From Stappia sp. (lineage in GTDB: Bacteria; Pseudomonadota; Alphaproteobacteria; Rhizobiales; Stappiaceae): a stretch of DNA of 64,000 nucleotides. How positions within the stretch are numbered: the stretch's first letter is position 1; the number at the start of each line of letters is the position of its first letter. A program made the position numbers and the translations under genes. The stretch is from contig PBLF01000032.1 in assembly GCA_002722295.1 (NCBI GenBank), forward strand, positions 62,001 to 126,000, written 5' to 3'. The notes beneath the pieces are model-generated. The model made no database searches, had not been told where the DNA came from, and saw nothing but the letters and a program-made list of their open reading frames with translations. Positions 17,891-27,708 of the stretch are shown here, one piece after another.

Positions 17891-18547
17891 ATGAGCACGT
17901 TCCTCTCCCAGTCCGCCGAATACCTTCCCTTCCTCCTGTCCGGCGTCTGGCTGACCATCGCCGTCACCGTGCTGTCGCTGGCCCTGGCGACGGCACTCGG
18001 GCTGGTCTGGGCGCTCTGCCGCACGTCCGGCATCGCCGCCCTCGCCACCCCCGTCCGCCTGCTCGTGGAGTTCATCCGCGGCATCCCGATCCTGGTCATC
18101 CTGTTCTACATCTACTTCGTGATGCCGGAGATCGGCCTCGATCTCACCGCCTTCCAGGCGGGCGTGATCGGACTGGCGCTGACCTATTCCTGCTACATCG
18201 GCGAGACGTTCCGCGCCGGCATCGAGGCGGTCGACCGGGGCCAGATCGAAGCGGCGAAGTCCATCGGGATGCGCCAGGGCCTGATGATGCGCAGGGTGGT
18301 GCTGCCACAGGCGTTCCGGATCGTCGTTCCGCCCTACGCCAACAACATCATCATGCTACTGAAGGATTCCTCGCAGGTCTCCGTCATCTCGGTCGCCGAA
18401 CTGACGATGCAGGGCAAGATGCTGGCGTCCTCCACCTTCAACAACCTGACGGTCTTCACGCTGGTCGCGCTGCTCTACCTGTGCCTGACGCTGCCGCTGA
18501 ACTTCGTCATGCGCCGCGTTGAAGTGGCGATGGGGAAAGCCCGATGA
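17891..18547 (+). CDS. Amino-acid ABC transporter permease
   Basis: 218 residues, five membrane helices, HisM/GlnP type. The EAA loop that contacts the ATPase is in EAAKSIGMRQGLMMRRVVLPQ. Only one permease gene is present, so the channel is probably a homodimer. Its stop overlaps the ATPase start by four bases (ATGA). Confidence 0.94.
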   Translation: MSTFLSQSAEYLPFLLSGVWLTIAVTVLSLALATALGLVWALCRTSGIAALATPVRLLVEFIRGIPILVILFYIYFVMPEIGLDLTAFQAGVIGLALTYSCYIGETFRAGIEAVDRGQIEAAKSIGMRQGLMMRRVVLPQAFRIVVPPYANNIIMLLKDSSQVSVISVAELTMQGKMLASSTFNNLTVFTLVALLYLCLTLPLNFVMRRVEVAMGKAR

Positions 18548-19275
18548 TCACCTTCGACAATGTTCACAAGTCCTATGGCACCCACGAAGTGCTGAAGGGC
18601 ATCGACGCCGAGATCGGCAAGGGAAAGGTGGTCTGCCTGATCGGGCCGTCAGGCTCCGGCAAGTCCACACTGCTTCGCTGCGTCAACGGCCTGGAGACGT
18701 ACCAGCAGGGCCGCATCGCCATCAACGGCGAGACGGTCGATGCGGGCAGCGCGGGCATCCATGCCATCCGCACACGGGTGTCCATGGTGTTCCAGCGGTT
18801 CAATCTCTTTCCGCACCGGACCGCGCTTGAAAACGTCATGGAGGGGCCCGTCCACGTGCTGCGGGAAAACCCGCGCGAGGTGCGCGAGCGCGCCGAGTCC
18901 CTGCTGCAGCGGGTGGGACTGTCCGAAAAGACGGACGCCTATCCCGCCGCCCTCTCCGGCGGACAGCAGCAGCGCGTGGCAATCGCCCGCGCCCTCGCCA
19001 TGCGCCCCGAGGCCATCCTGTTCGACGAGCCCACGTCCGCGCTCGACCCGGAGATGGTCGGCGAGGTGCTGCAGGTGATGCGCTCGCTCGCCGAGGAGCA
19101 CATGACCATGCTCGTCGTCACCCACGAGATCCAGTTCGCGCGCGAAGTGGCCGACCATGTGCTGTTCCTCGACGGCGGACGGATCGTCGAACAGGGGCCG
19201 GCGGCGGAGATGCTGCGCAATCCGCAGCACGAACGCACACAGGATTTCCTGCGCAGGGTCACCCATCCCGTCTGA
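18544..19275 (+). CDS. Amino-acid ABC transporter ATP-binding protein
   Basis: 243 residues, GlnQ/HisP type. Walker A GPSGSGKSTLLRC, Q-loop in VFQRFNLFPHRTALENV, signature LSGGQQQRVAIARAL, Walker B ILFDEPTSALDPE and the H-loop VVTHE are all intact. It is translationally coupled to the permease. It supplies ATP hydrolysis for the importer. Confidence 0.96.
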   Translation: MITFDNVHKSYGTHEVLKGIDAEIGKGKVVCLIGPSGSGKSTLLRCVNGLETYQQGRIAINGETVDAGSAGIHAIRTRVSMVFQRFNLFPHRTALENVMEGPVHVLRENPREVRERAESLLQRVGLSEKTDAYPAALSGGQQQRVAIARALAMRPEAILFDEPTSALDPEMVGEVLQVMRSLAEEHMTMLVVTHEIQFAREVADHVLFLDGGRIVEQGPAAEMLRNPQHERTQDFLRRVTHPV

Positions 19276-19285
19276 GGCCAGTCAC

Positions 19286-20551
19286 ATGTCCCACACCATT
19301 CCCTCGCTCTGGGCGGCGCCCGCCCGCCCGCCGCTCGATCTTCCCGCCCCCGAGGGCGAGATGCGCGCGGAGGTCGCGATTGTCGGCGCCGGCTTCACCG
19401 GCCTCTCGGCGGCGCTCCGGCTTGCCGGCGGGGGAGCCTCCGTGATCGTTCTCGACACCCATGCGCCCGGCTTCGGGGCCTCGGGCCGCAACGGCGGTCA
19501 GATCATCCCCGGCATCAAGATCGACCCGGACGGGATCGACAGGGTCTACGGCGAAGCCACGACGGATTTTGCCGGGAAAACGGCCGACACCACTCTCGCG
19601 CTGATCGAAGCCCATGACATCGATTGCGACGCGCATCGGGACGGCTGGATCCAGGGCAGCGTGAAGAAGGCCCATCTGGCGCAGATCGAGCGGCGCGCGG
19701 AGCAGTGGCGAAAGCGCGGTGCCAACGTGGCGCTGCTCTCGCGTGAAGAGGTCCGCGCCCGGACAGGATCGGCGATCTTCGAGGGCGGCTGGTTCGACGG
19801 GCGGGCCGGCAGGCTCCACCCCCTGAATTACGCAACGGGCCTCGCCGAAGCCGCTCGGACGGCAGGGGCGGACATTCGCGTCGGCGCCGCCGCGACGCAG
19901 CTTGCCCGGCAGGGGCGGGACTGGCGCATCGACCTTGCCAATGGCGCGAGCGTGACGGCGGGCCAGGGGATCGTCGCCACCAACGGATACAGCGGACCGC
20001 TGTTTCCCGAACTGAGGGCCAGCCTCGTTCCGGCCGGCAGCTTCCAGGTCGCGACGGCTCCGCTTCCAGAGGTGTTGCTTTCGCGCATCCTTCCCGGGCG
20101 GTCCGTGGTCTCGGACACGCGCCGCGTCGGAAACTATTTCCGGATCGGCCCGGAAAACCGCCTGATGATGGGCGCGCGCGGCACGTTCACCGACACTCCG
20201 GCCGATACGGCATTCGCCCGGGTGACGGGCGATCTGCACGCAACCTTTCCAGAGACGCGCGACCTGCCCATTGCCTACCGCTGGACGGGACGCGTGGCCA
20301 TGACGGCCGACCACCTGCCCCACGTTCACCAGCCCCTGCCGGGCCTTGTCATGGCAGCCGGATACAACGGTCGCGGCGTTGCGCTGTCGAGCGCCCTGGG
20401 GACCGCCATCGGCGCGCATCTTCTCGACGCCGCGCGACCTCTCCCCTTCCGCTTCACCGACATTCGGCCGCTTCCTGTTCACGCCCTGCATCCGGTCTAC
20501 GCAACTCTGGCGATCTGGTACTACCGGCTGCGCGACGCACTGGAGAGCTGA
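19286..20551 (+). CDS. FAD-dependent oxidoreductase (DAO family, PuuB-like)
   Basis: 421 residues from the ATG at 19286, 10 bases after the ATPase gene. The dinucleotide-binding motif VAIVGAGFTGLSAALRLA is near residues 29-46, followed by GASGRNGGQIIPG, a segment typical of gamma-glutamylputrescine oxidase and related enzymes. The C-terminal AGYNGRGVALSS closes the FAD site. In this operon it likely oxidises the imported amine or amino acid. The PuuR-like regulator makes a polyamine conjugate attractive, but D-amino acids, sarcosine-like compounds or opines are possible. Confidence 0.9.
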   Translation: MSHTIPSLWAAPARPPLDLPAPEGEMRAEVAIVGAGFTGLSAALRLAGGGASVIVLDTHAPGFGASGRNGGQIIPGIKIDPDGIDRVYGEATTDFAGKTADTTLALIEAHDIDCDAHRDGWIQGSVKKAHLAQIERRAEQWRKRGANVALLSREEVRARTGSAIFEGGWFDGRAGRLHPLNYATGLAEAARTAGADIRVGAAATQLARQGRDWRIDLANGASVTAGQGIVATNGYSGPLFPELRASLVPAGSFQVATAPLPEVLLSRILPGRSVVSDTRRVGNYFRIGPENRLMMGARGTFTDTPADTAFARVTGDLHATFPETRDLPIAYRWTGRVAMTADHLPHVHQPLPGLVMAAGYNGRGVALSSALGTAIGAHLLDAARPLPFRFTDIRPLPVHALHPVYATLAIWYYRLRDALES

Positions 20552-20569
20552 CCGCGATCCGGCGACCTC

Positions 20570-21400
20570 TCAGATCCCGTTTCGCGCCAGAAATGCCGCG
20601 ATGGCGGTCACGACCTCCGCCTCGCGCTCACGGTGGAGAATGTGGCCGGCGCCCTTCATCAGAAGCAGGTCACCGCGATCCCCCGCGATCCGGCGGGCGT
20701 GGTCGGGCGATCCGTACTGGTCCGCGTCCCCATGCACGGCAAGCACGGGGCAGCCTGCGCTGGCAATCGCCTCGTCCAGTGTCCAGCCGGCGAAGGCGGG
20801 ATCGAGCCAGGTCCGCGTCCAGAACTCGACCACGAAGCGGGCCTTGTCACCATGGTGGCGGGCCAGGCGGGCGAGGTTTGCCTCCTCCAGAAACGTCTGT
20901 TCGGCCTGGCGAATGCCGGCAAGCGTGCGCTCTTCCGCAAAGGACTGGGCGGCGAGCGTCACCAGCCCGGCACAATGCTCCCGCAAGCGGGCCGCCGTCT
21001 CGACCGCCATGCAGCCGCCGACCGAGTGACCGCAGGCAACGAAACGCGTAAAGCCCAACGCCTCCTGCAGAAGCGGCACGCTCCCGACGCCTTCACGCGC
21101 GATGAAATCGAAGCCCGGACGCCGGCCCAACGGATCCGAACGACCGAAGCCCAGCCGGTCGTAGGCAATGACGCGGCGCCCGGTCTCCCGGGCAAGGCGT
21201 TCGGGAAACCGCTTCCATAGGGAAACGCAGCCAAGCGACTCGTGAAACAGGACGAGAGGCGGCAGGCCGACATGGCTCCCCTCCGGATGCGGCATCCACG
21301 CGCGCACGAAGCGACGCGCGCCCTCCGGCCCGACGGCCATATCCCGCACGGCAAGCCCCTCAGCCGCTTCGGCGTTCGCCGACATGTTCACCGTCTCCAC
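20570..21400 (-). CDS. Alpha/beta-fold hydrolase
   Basis: 276 residues, no signal peptide. The nucleophile elbow GHSVGG (about residue 124), the acid in HGDADQYG and the histidine in GAGHILHRE form a full catalytic triad. The HE dipeptide in PLVLFHESLG, an HG-type oxyanion region, is present. Substrate unknown; it could be an esterase or a C-C hydrolase. It is convergent with the FAD oxidoreductase gene and lies 31 bases downstream of the hxlR-type gene on the same strand. Confidence 0.85.
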   Translation of the reverse strand: METVNMSANAEAAEGLAVRDMAVGPEGARRFVRAWMPHPEGSHVGLPPLVLFHESLGCVSLWKRFPERLARETGRRVIAYDRLGFGRSDPLGRRPGFDFIAREGVGSVPLLQEALGFTRFVACGHSVGGCMAVETAARLREHCAGLVTLAAQSFAEERTLAGIRQAEQTFLEEANLARLARHHGDKARFVVEFWTRTWLDPAFAGWTLDEAIASAGCPVLAVHGDADQYGSPDHARRIAGDRGDLLLMKGAGHILHREREAEVVTAIAAFLARNGI

Positions 21401-21431
21401 TCCCTTGCGCCTTCCACCGGCGCCGGCCGTG

Positions 21432-21917
21432 CTACCCGCCCGGCGTCCGGGCTCTCGCCCGGGCCTGCTCCTGCGCGTCGGAGATACGCGACATGTTGAC
21501 CTCGATCCAGTCCGCCAACGCCCGCACGCGGGTCGCGGCTTCGCGACCGAGGTCCGTCAGCGTGTAGTCCACATGCGGTGGCACCACCGGATAGGCGCGC
21601 CGGTCGACGAAACCGTCCGCCTCGAGCTGCTGGAGCGTCTGGGACAGCATCTTCTCGCTCACGCCACCGATCTTGCGCCTCACCTCGGCAAAGCGCAGCG
21701 TGCCGTCGAGCAGCGCGAGAAGCACGAGCACGCCCCAGCGGCTGGTCAGATGCTTGAGCACCTCCCGCGAGGGACAGCCGACATCGAAAAGCTCGCCCCG
21801 GCGCAGGCGCTCCGACAGCGACACCTCCCCGGAGCCGGTTGCACCGGCAGCCCCGCCGACAGTCGCGATACTTTTCATCCCTGCAGACATTTCAACCTCT
21901 TGCGCCTGCCCATTCAA
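21432..21917 (-). CDS. HxlR-family transcriptional regulator
   Basis: 161 residues at most; ATGs at 21890 and 21878 are alternative starts. The winged helix is in CPSREVLKHLTSRWGVLVLLALLDG and LRFAEVRRKIGGVSEKMLSQTLQQLE (given by key residues; W-x-V-L-LL-L and SEKMLSQTL). A cysteine precedes the HTH (DVGCPS), as in redox- or electrophile-sensing YodB/HypR members. It is divergent from an NmrA-type quinone-reductase-like gene, a common pairing in which HxlR represses the reductase until quinones or diamide oxidise it. Confidence 0.92.
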   Translation of the reverse strand: MNGQAQEVEMSAGMKSIATVGGAAGATGSGEVSLSERLRRGELFDVGCPSREVLKHLTSRWGVLVLLALLDGTLRFAEVRRKIGGVSEKMLSQTLQQLEADGFVDRRAYPVVPPHVDYTLTDLGREAATRVRALADWIEVNMSRISDAQEQARARARTPGG

Positions 21918-22048
21918 GGGTCTCGCGGCAGCTGCCCGACTTCATACTAACCTTTATGTGCGTACTTACAATTTGAAAGCAAGAGGCGCATATGGCAGTC
22001 AACCGGCCTCACGCGAGCGGGGCCGATCCGAAGCAAGGAGACAGATCC

Positions 22049-22909
22049 ATGATCGCAGTAACCGGCGCCAGCGGCGCACTTGGCCGCCTTGTCATCGAGC
22101 GCCTGCTCGGGACGGAAGCCCCCTCCTCCATCCGCGCCCTCGCCCGCAGCCCGGAAAAGATCGCCGATCTCGCCGCGCGTGGCGTCGAGGTGGTCGAGGC
22201 CGACTATGACCGGCCCGAGACCCTGACGCCGGCGCTGACCGGCGTGGACCGGCTTCTTCTCGTCTCCTCCAGCGAGGTCGGAAAGCGCGCGCCCCAGCAC
22301 AGAGCCGTGATCGAGGCCGCACGGGCTGCGGGCGTCGGACTGATCGCCTACACCAGCATTCTCAACATCGACAGCTCGCCGATGATCCTGGCCGAGGAAC
22401 ACCGGGAGACCGAGGCCATGCTGGCCGGCTATCCCGGCACGGTCGTCCTGCTGCGCAACGGCTGGTACCTGGAGAACTACTTTGGCGACGTGGCCGCGGC
22501 ACTCGCCCACGGCGCGGTGGCCGGAACCTCCGGCGAGGGGCGCATTTCCGCCGCCGCTCGCAGCGACTACGCCGACGCGGCCGCAGCCGTCCTGCGCGAC
22601 CCGCCGGCGACCTCGACAACCCATGAACTGGCCGGCGACACCGGCTTCACCCGCGCGGAGCTCGCCGCCGAGATCGGCCGCCAGACAGGCCGCGAGATCG
22701 CCTTCGCCAACATGGGCGAGGCCGAGTTCGCCGCGCTGCTGGTGAAAGCCGGACTTCCCGAGGGGTTCGCCGCCGTCGTCGCGGATGCCGACGCGGCTGC
22801 CGGCAAGGGCGCGCTCTACAGCGACAGCACCGCGCTCTCGACGCTTGCGGGTCACCCGACGAAGACACTGGAAGCAGCCGTGCGCGAGGCCCTGACCGCC
22901 GCCGGCTGA
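22049..22909 (+). CDS. NmrA-type NAD(P)-binding protein, quinone-reductase-like (QorB/YtfG group)
   Basis: 286 residues from the ATG at 22049, with AAGGAG eight bases upstream. The N-terminal IAVTGASGALGRLVIERLL is the atypical-SDR dinucleotide motif. The LLLVSSSEVGKRAPQHRAVIEAA and YTSILNIDSSPM regions match the QorB/YtfG NADPH:quinone oxidoreductase group. It probably detoxifies quinones under control of the divergent HxlR gene. The 130-base shared region contains two half-site-like elements, TACTAAC and TACTTAC, 18 bases apart. Confidence 0.9.
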   Translation: MIAVTGASGALGRLVIERLLGTEAPSSIRALARSPEKIADLAARGVEVVEADYDRPETLTPALTGVDRLLLVSSSEVGKRAPQHRAVIEAARAAGVGLIAYTSILNIDSSPMILAEEHRETEAMLAGYPGTVVLLRNGWYLENYFGDVAAALAHGAVAGTSGEGRISAAARSDYADAAAAVLRDPPATSTTHELAGDTGFTRAELAAEIGRQTGREIAFANMGEAEFAALLVKAGLPEGFAAVVADADAAAGKGALYSDSTALSTLAGHPTKTLEAAVREALTAAG

Positions 22910-23120
22910 CAGGGGAACGGGGCCGGCGCGGGATCGCTTCCCGCGTCGGCCCTGCTTGACCGCCTCATCCCTCCCATGGCCGCGCAAAGCCGCGAGCCTC
23001 TCGCCGGACATTGGAAACTTTTTCCCGGGCCCTGCGGCCGCGAGGTTCGTACGCCCTTGCAGCTTCGCCACATGAGGGCGCAAAAAGACCGTCCCGAGAC
23101 ACCTCACCCGGACGGCAGAC

Positions 23121-23432
23121 ATGAACGACGAAATCTCCCGCGAGCACAAGCCGGCGCTGGTCATCACCTATTGCCGGCACTGCAACTGGATGCTGCGCGC
23201 GGCCTGGATGGCACAGGAGCTTCTGTCCACCTTCTCCGAGGAGATCGGTTCGGTGACGCTCGTGCCGGGCACGGGCGGCATTTTCACCATCACCTGCGAC
23301 GGCGCGCCGGTCTGGGACCGCAAGGCGGATGGCGGCTTCCCGGAAGCCAAGGTGCTGAAGCAACGCCTGCGCGACCTTGTCTGGCCGGACAGGGACCTGG
23401 GCCACTCGGACGGGCACAGGCGGGAAGGGTGA
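23121..23432 (+). CDS. SelT/SelW/SelH (Rdx) family protein
   Basis: 103 residues. The thioredoxin-like CxxC is in ITYCRHCNWMLRAAWMAQELL, and GIFTITCDG and GGFPEAKVLKQRLRDLVWP complete the family pattern. Here the redox motif has two cysteines and no selenocysteine. These small proteins are thought to take part in thiol redox chemistry; the partner is unknown. It stands alone. Confidence 0.92.
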   Translation: MNDEISREHKPALVITYCRHCNWMLRAAWMAQELLSTFSEEIGSVTLVPGTGGIFTITCDGAPVWDRKADGGFPEAKVLKQRLRDLVWPDRDLGHSDGHRREG

Positions 23433-23499
23433 AGAGGGTAAGTCCTTGTCAATGAAACCGATGTCGTCCTATCTGTGAACCAATTGGGGGCGAGCAGTC

Positions 23500-24402
23500 A
23501 TGGTCCAGGCGGTTCTCTATCACAAGCTCGACAGCGCTTATGACGACATTACCGGGGAACGATACCATTTCCCGAAAATGTACCTGAGCCGCATAGAGCA
23601 AACGATCGGCGACTGGATCGTCTACTATGGCCCGATCCCGAAGCGGCGGGGTCGGTTCTACAGTGGCCTCGCCAAAGTTCGCGAGATCGTCGGTGACCCA
23701 AACCTAGCCAGCCACTTCTACGCTTACCTGGACGACTATCTCGATTTCGATCGCCTCGTCGACTACGCGGAAGAAGGAGGCTACGAGACGAAAATGTTTC
23801 GCGCTGATGGCTCCGTGAATCCCGGGCGCTCAATTCAAGCCGTACGCCTGCTGCTTCCCACCGAATTCGCTGCCATCGTTCAAGCTGGGCTTGCCAACCC
23901 CGATGAGTGGCCGGACAGGATTGACCCGCCCGACACTGCGCCTTCGGTCCCAGGTTTTGGTGATGTATCGCAAACGCCCTTCATCAGCGATGAATACGAA
24001 CGTCCTGTCATTTCCCAACTGCTCAACCGGCCCTTTCGTGACGCCAAGTTTCGCCAGAACATTCGCAAGATTTATGATCGGACCTGCGCCTTTACCGGCC
24101 TGAGGCTCATCAACGGTGGCGGTCGTCCGGAGGTTGAAGCCGCGCACATCCAGCCTGTGGAGCATGGCGGATCGGATTCAATCCAAAACGGAATCGCGCT
24201 CTCGGGAACGGTTCACTGGATGTTCGACCGAGGCCTTCTGTCGCTGGGAGATGACTTCAGTATTCTGCCGTCCCGGCAGTTGAACTATGATGTGTCGCAT
24301 CTTCTACACCGAGACATGAAGGCACGGGTTCCCGAACAGCCGCACCTTCAACCTCACCCCCACTATCTGGCCTGGCACCGGGAAAACATCTTCAAGAGCT
24401 GA
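23500..24402 (+). CDS. HNH endonuclease domain protein
   Basis: 300 residues. The C-terminal third (about 196-260) is an HNH_2-type nuclease module: a CAFTG start with one cysteine, the EAAHIQP core with the catalytic His near 216, N-G-I-AL and the terminal H in TVHWMFDRGLLSLGDD. The N-terminal 190 residues are a distinct conserved region that begins with a WYN-like beta-rich stretch around DWIVYYGP and probably recognises the substrate. Base composition is less GC-rich than flanking genes. No methylase or other defence partner is adjacent. Similar proteins are annotated as restriction endonucleases or hypothetical; the target is unknown. Confidence 0.85.
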   Translation: MVQAVLYHKLDSAYDDITGERYHFPKMYLSRIEQTIGDWIVYYGPIPKRRGRFYSGLAKVREIVGDPNLASHFYAYLDDYLDFDRLVDYAEEGGYETKMFRADGSVNPGRSIQAVRLLLPTEFAAIVQAGLANPDEWPDRIDPPDTAPSVPGFGDVSQTPFISDEYERPVISQLLNRPFRDAKFRQNIRKIYDRTCAFTGLRLINGGGRPEVEAAHIQPVEHGGSDSIQNGIALSGTVHWMFDRGLLSLGDDFSILPSRQLNYDVSHLLHRDMKARVPEQPHLQPHPHYLAWHRENIFKS

Positions 24403-24501
24403 TGTCTCCTGACACCGTTGTGTCAGCATGTCGCGAGGTTGCGGAGGACAAAGCCGGAACGCGGGGTTTTCGAACGGCGGCTTTGGGACCATATTGCCGC
24501 C

Positions 24502-27414
24502 ATGGCAAAGCGACCGTCCTCCCCTTCCCGTTCCTCCACTCCTTCCGACCGCGGGGCCGCGTCCGGCGACGACCTGCCGCCGGCGGGCACGGGCACACCT
24601 GATGGCGACGGATTCGGCGAGGCACCCCAGGCCGCGTTCGAGGGCGTGCCGCTGACCGGCCCTGTCTCCGGCTGGGCAAGCCAGATCGAGGAAGACGCGC
24701 CGCCTCGCGCCGAGCCCACGCGGGCGAAGGGCAAGGCCGCGAAGGAACAGGGCAAAGGCACCGCCAGAACCGAAAAGCCGGCCCGTTCGGCGCGCGGCAC
24801 CTCCATGGGCGCGACCAGCGATCCCCGCGAGCGGGCCTCGGGCGGGCTGAACCCGGTCGCCGGCCTCGACATGAGTCTGGAGGACGCCGAGGAGCTTCTG
24901 GCAAAGCAGGTTGCCGAGACCAAAAAGCGCAACAAGGGCAAGGGCAAGGCCGCCAAGCCGGTGATGTCGGACGGCACCACCGGCCACACTGCGACCGTCG
25001 AGGCGCTGTCGGCGCTGATCGAGAGCGGCAATCCGCTGCACAAGAACGGCGAGGCCTGGGCGCCGCACCGCCCCGCCCGGCCGGAGAAGTCCGAAGGCGG
25101 CGTGCCGATCAAGCTTGTTTCGGAGTACGAGCCGAGGGGCGACCAGCCGACAGCCATCGCGGATCTGGTGGAGGGCCTGTCCGCCGAGGACAAGACGCAG
25201 GTCCTGCTTGGCGTCACCGGCTCGGGCAAGACCTACACGATGGCGCAGGTGATCTCCCGCACCCAGCGTCCGGCGCTGATCCTGGCGCCCAACAAGACGC
25301 TGGCGGCCCAGCTCTATGGCGAGTTCAAGAGCTTCTTTCCCGACAACGCGGTCGAGTATTTCGTCTCCTACTACGACTATTACCAGCCGGAAGCCTATGT
25401 TCCGCGCACGGACACCTACATCGAGAAGGAAAGCTCGGTAAACGAACAGATCGACCGGATGCGCCATTCGGCGACCCGCGCGCTGCTGGAGCGCGACGAC
25501 GTGATCATCGTCGCCTCGGTGTCCTGCATCTACGGTATCGGCTCGGTTGAGACCTACACCGCCATGACCTTCGCGCTGGAGGTGGGCGAGCGCATCGACC
25601 AGCGCCAGCTTCTCGCCGATCTCGTTGCGCTCCAGTACAAGCGCAACGACGCGGCCTTCCAGCGCGGAACCTTCCGTGTGCGCGGCGACACGGTCGAGAT
25701 CTTCCCCGCCCACTACGAGGACCGGGCCTGGCGCGTGTCACTGTTCGGCGACGAGATCGAGGCCATCACGGAGTTCGACCCGCTCACGGGACAGAAGCAG
25801 GGCGAGATGAAATCCGTGAAGGTCTACGCCAACTCGCACTATGTGACGCCCAAGCCGACGCTTGCCCAGGCGATCAAGTCCATCAAGAGCGAGATGAAGC
25901 ATCGGCTGGAGGAACTCACCGCCCACGGCCGCCTGCTGGAAGCGCAACGACTGGAACAGCGCACGCTGTTCGACCTGGAAATGCTCGAGGCGACGGGCTC
26001 CTGCGCCGGCATCGAGAACTACTCGCGCTACCTGACCGGCCGCGCGCCGGGCGAGCCGCCCCCCACCCTGTTCGAGTACCTGCCGGACAACGCGCTCGTC
26101 TTCGCCGACGAGAGCCACGTCACCATTCCGCAGATCGGCGGCATGTACCGGGGCGACTTCCGCCGCAAGGCAACGCTGGCGGAATACGGCTTCCGCCTGC
26201 CCTCCTGCATGGACAACCGCCCGCTGCGCTTCGAGGAGTGGGACGCCATGCGGCCGCAGACCGTCTGCGTCTCCGCGACACCGGGCAACTGGGAGATGGA
26301 GGAAGCCGGCGGCGTTTTCGCCGAGCAGGTCATTCGTCCCACCGGCCTCGTCGACCCGCAGATCGACATTCGTCCGGCCTCCGCGCAGGTCGACGACCTT
26401 CTGGGCGAGGTGCGCGAGGTCGCCGCCAAGGGCTACCGCACGCTGGTGACCGTGCTCACCAAGCGCATGGCCGAGGACCTCACCGAGTACCTGCACGAGA
26501 ACGGCGTGCGCGTGCGCTACATGCACTCGGACATCGACACGCTGGAGCGGATCGAGATCATCCGGGACCTGCGGCTCGGCGCCTTCGACGTGTTGGTGGG
26601 CATCAACCTGCTGCGCGAGGGCCTCGACATTCCCGAGTGCGCGCTGGTGGCCATTCTCGACGCGGACAAGGAGGGCTTCCTGCGCTCGGAAACCTCGCTG
26701 ATCCAGACCATCGGCCGCGCGGCGCGAAACGTGGACGGCAAGGTCATCCTCTATGCGGACCGCAAGACCGGTTCCATGGAGCGCGCCATCGCGGAGACGA
26801 ACCGCCGCCGCGAGAAGCAGCAGGCCTACAACGAGGAGCACGGCATTACGCCCGAGAGCGTGCGCCGTTCCATCGGCGACATTCTGGAAAGCGTCTACGA
26901 GCAGGACCACGTCACGGTCGAGGCGGGCTTTGCAGAGGACGGCAATCTCGTCGGCCACAACCTCAAGGCCCACATCGAGGACCTGGAGAAGAAGATGCGC
27001 GAGGCGGCGGCCGATCTCGAGTTCGAGACGGCGGCCAGGCTGCGCGACGAGGTCAAGCGGCTGCAGGAAACGGAACTCGCGCTTGCCGACGATCCGCTGT
27101 CGCGCCAGTCCGCCGTCGACGGCAAGACCGGCGGTTACAAGGGCGACAAGAAGTATGGCGCGAGTGCGAACTTGCCTAACACGTCAAAAGTGCGCAAGAA
27201 TTCCCTGGACGAGATGACCGTGGGCCGGACGGAGGTGCCGCTGTCGTCGGGGCCGCTGCCGTCGAAACCCGTTGCGGGCAAGGACGGGGCATCCCCGGAA
27301 GACGACGTGAAGCCTCTGGTGCGTGGCAAGATCGGGGCCGGGTCCTACGAGGATCCAGCGGAGGAGAAGCGCCGCCGTGGCCGCCCGAAGAAGAGCGGGC
27401 GTCCGGGGCAGTAG
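24502..27414 (+). CDS. uvrB: Excinuclease ABC subunit B (UvrB) with extended termini
   Basis: 970 residues from the ATG at 24502, against about 670 in E. coli. UvrB verifies damage and hands it to UvrC in nucleotide excision repair. Walker A GVTGSGKT is at about 237, the beta-hairpin [12 protein letters not shown] follows, ADESH (Walker B) is at about 535, motif V/VI ([21 protein letters not shown]) are intact, and the UVR motif is near 825-860. The extra length is a roughly 198-residue low-complexity N-terminal extension (Lys/Ala/Pro/Ser-rich) and a roughly 100-residue disordered C-terminal tail with a basic RRRGRPKK end. Such extensions occur in Hyphomicrobiales UvrB. The exact start is uncertain because the ribosome site is weak. 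Confidence 0.96.
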   Translation: MAKRPSSPSRSSTPSDRGAASGDDLPPAGTGTPDGDGFGEAPQAAFEGVPLTGPVSGWASQIEEDAPPRAEPTRAKGKAAKEQGKGTARTEKPARSARGTSMGATSDPRERASGGLNPVAGLDMSLEDAEELLAKQVAETKKRNKGKGKAAKPVMSDGTTGHTATVEALSALIESGNPLHKNGEAWAPHRPARPEKSEGGVPIKLVSEYEPRGDQPTAIADLVEGLSAEDKTQVLLGVTGSGKTYTMAQVISRTQRPALILAPNKTLAAQLYGEFKSFFPDNAVEYFVSYYDYYQPEAYVPRTDTYIEKESSVNEQIDRMRHSATRALLERDDVIIVASVSCIYGIGSVETYTAMTFALEVGERIDQRQLLADLVALQYKRNDAAFQRGTFRVRGDTVEIFPAHYEDRAWRVSLFGDEIEAITEFDPLTGQKQGEMKSVKVYANSHYVTPKPTLAQAIKSIKSEMKHRLEELTAHGRLLEAQRLEQRTLFDLEMLEATGSCAGIENYSRYLTGRAPGEPPPTLFEYLPDNALVFADESHVTIPQIGGMYRGDFRRKATLAEYGFRLPSCMDNRPLRFEEWDAMRPQTVCVSATPGNWEMEEAGGVFAEQVIRPTGLVDPQIDIRPASAQVDDLLGEVREVAAKGYRTLVTVLTKRMAEDLTEYLHENGVRVRYMHSDIDTLERIEIIRDLRLGAFDVLVGINLLREGLDIPECALVAILDADKEGFLRSETSLIQTIGRAARNVDGKVILYADRKTGSMERAIAETNRRREKQQAYNEEHGITPESVRRSIGDILESVYEQDHVTVEAGFAEDGNLVGHNLKAHIEDLEKKMREAAADLEFETAARLRDEVKRLQETELALADDPLSRQSAVDGKTGGYKGDKKYGASANLPNTSKVRKNSLDEMTVGRTEVPLSSGPLPSKPVAGKDGASPEDDVKPLVRGKIGAGSYEDPAEEKRRRGRPKKSGRPGQ

Positions 27415-27570
27415 GGCCGCCTCGGCGGCAACTCGCGAAGACAAGGTGTTGCGGGCCGCTGTCGGGATTGCTTGCGAGGTAATCCTGGGCCTGGTCGGCC
27501 CGCCTTCGGGTCTGCGGATCAAGAAGCCGCCGACCAGGCACCCTTGGTGTCGCGGCAGGATCTTTTATCA

Positions 27571-27600
27571 GCGCCTGAAGACCGGGCGCCTGAAGACTGG
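27571..27600 (+). repeat. Tandem 15-base direct repeat
   Basis: GCGCCTGAAGACCGG is followed directly by GCGCCTGAAGACTGG, one mismatch, in the non-coding gap between uvrB and the next gene. Probably a small slippage duplication. Confidence 0.7.
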
Positions 27601-27708
27601 GCGGCTCTCGACGTTGCCGATGAGCCACAGTGTTTGTATTCCTGTCCCGCTCCGGCTCACGACGGGCTTGTTGTTTCATTCGTTTGATTGACTTGGAAAG
27701 GAACTGGT

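Noticed and set aside
21918..22048. HxlR operator in the divergent region
   Set aside because: TACTAAC and TACTTAC form a direct, not inverted, pair; HxlR proteins usually bind palindromes, so I did not list it as a site.
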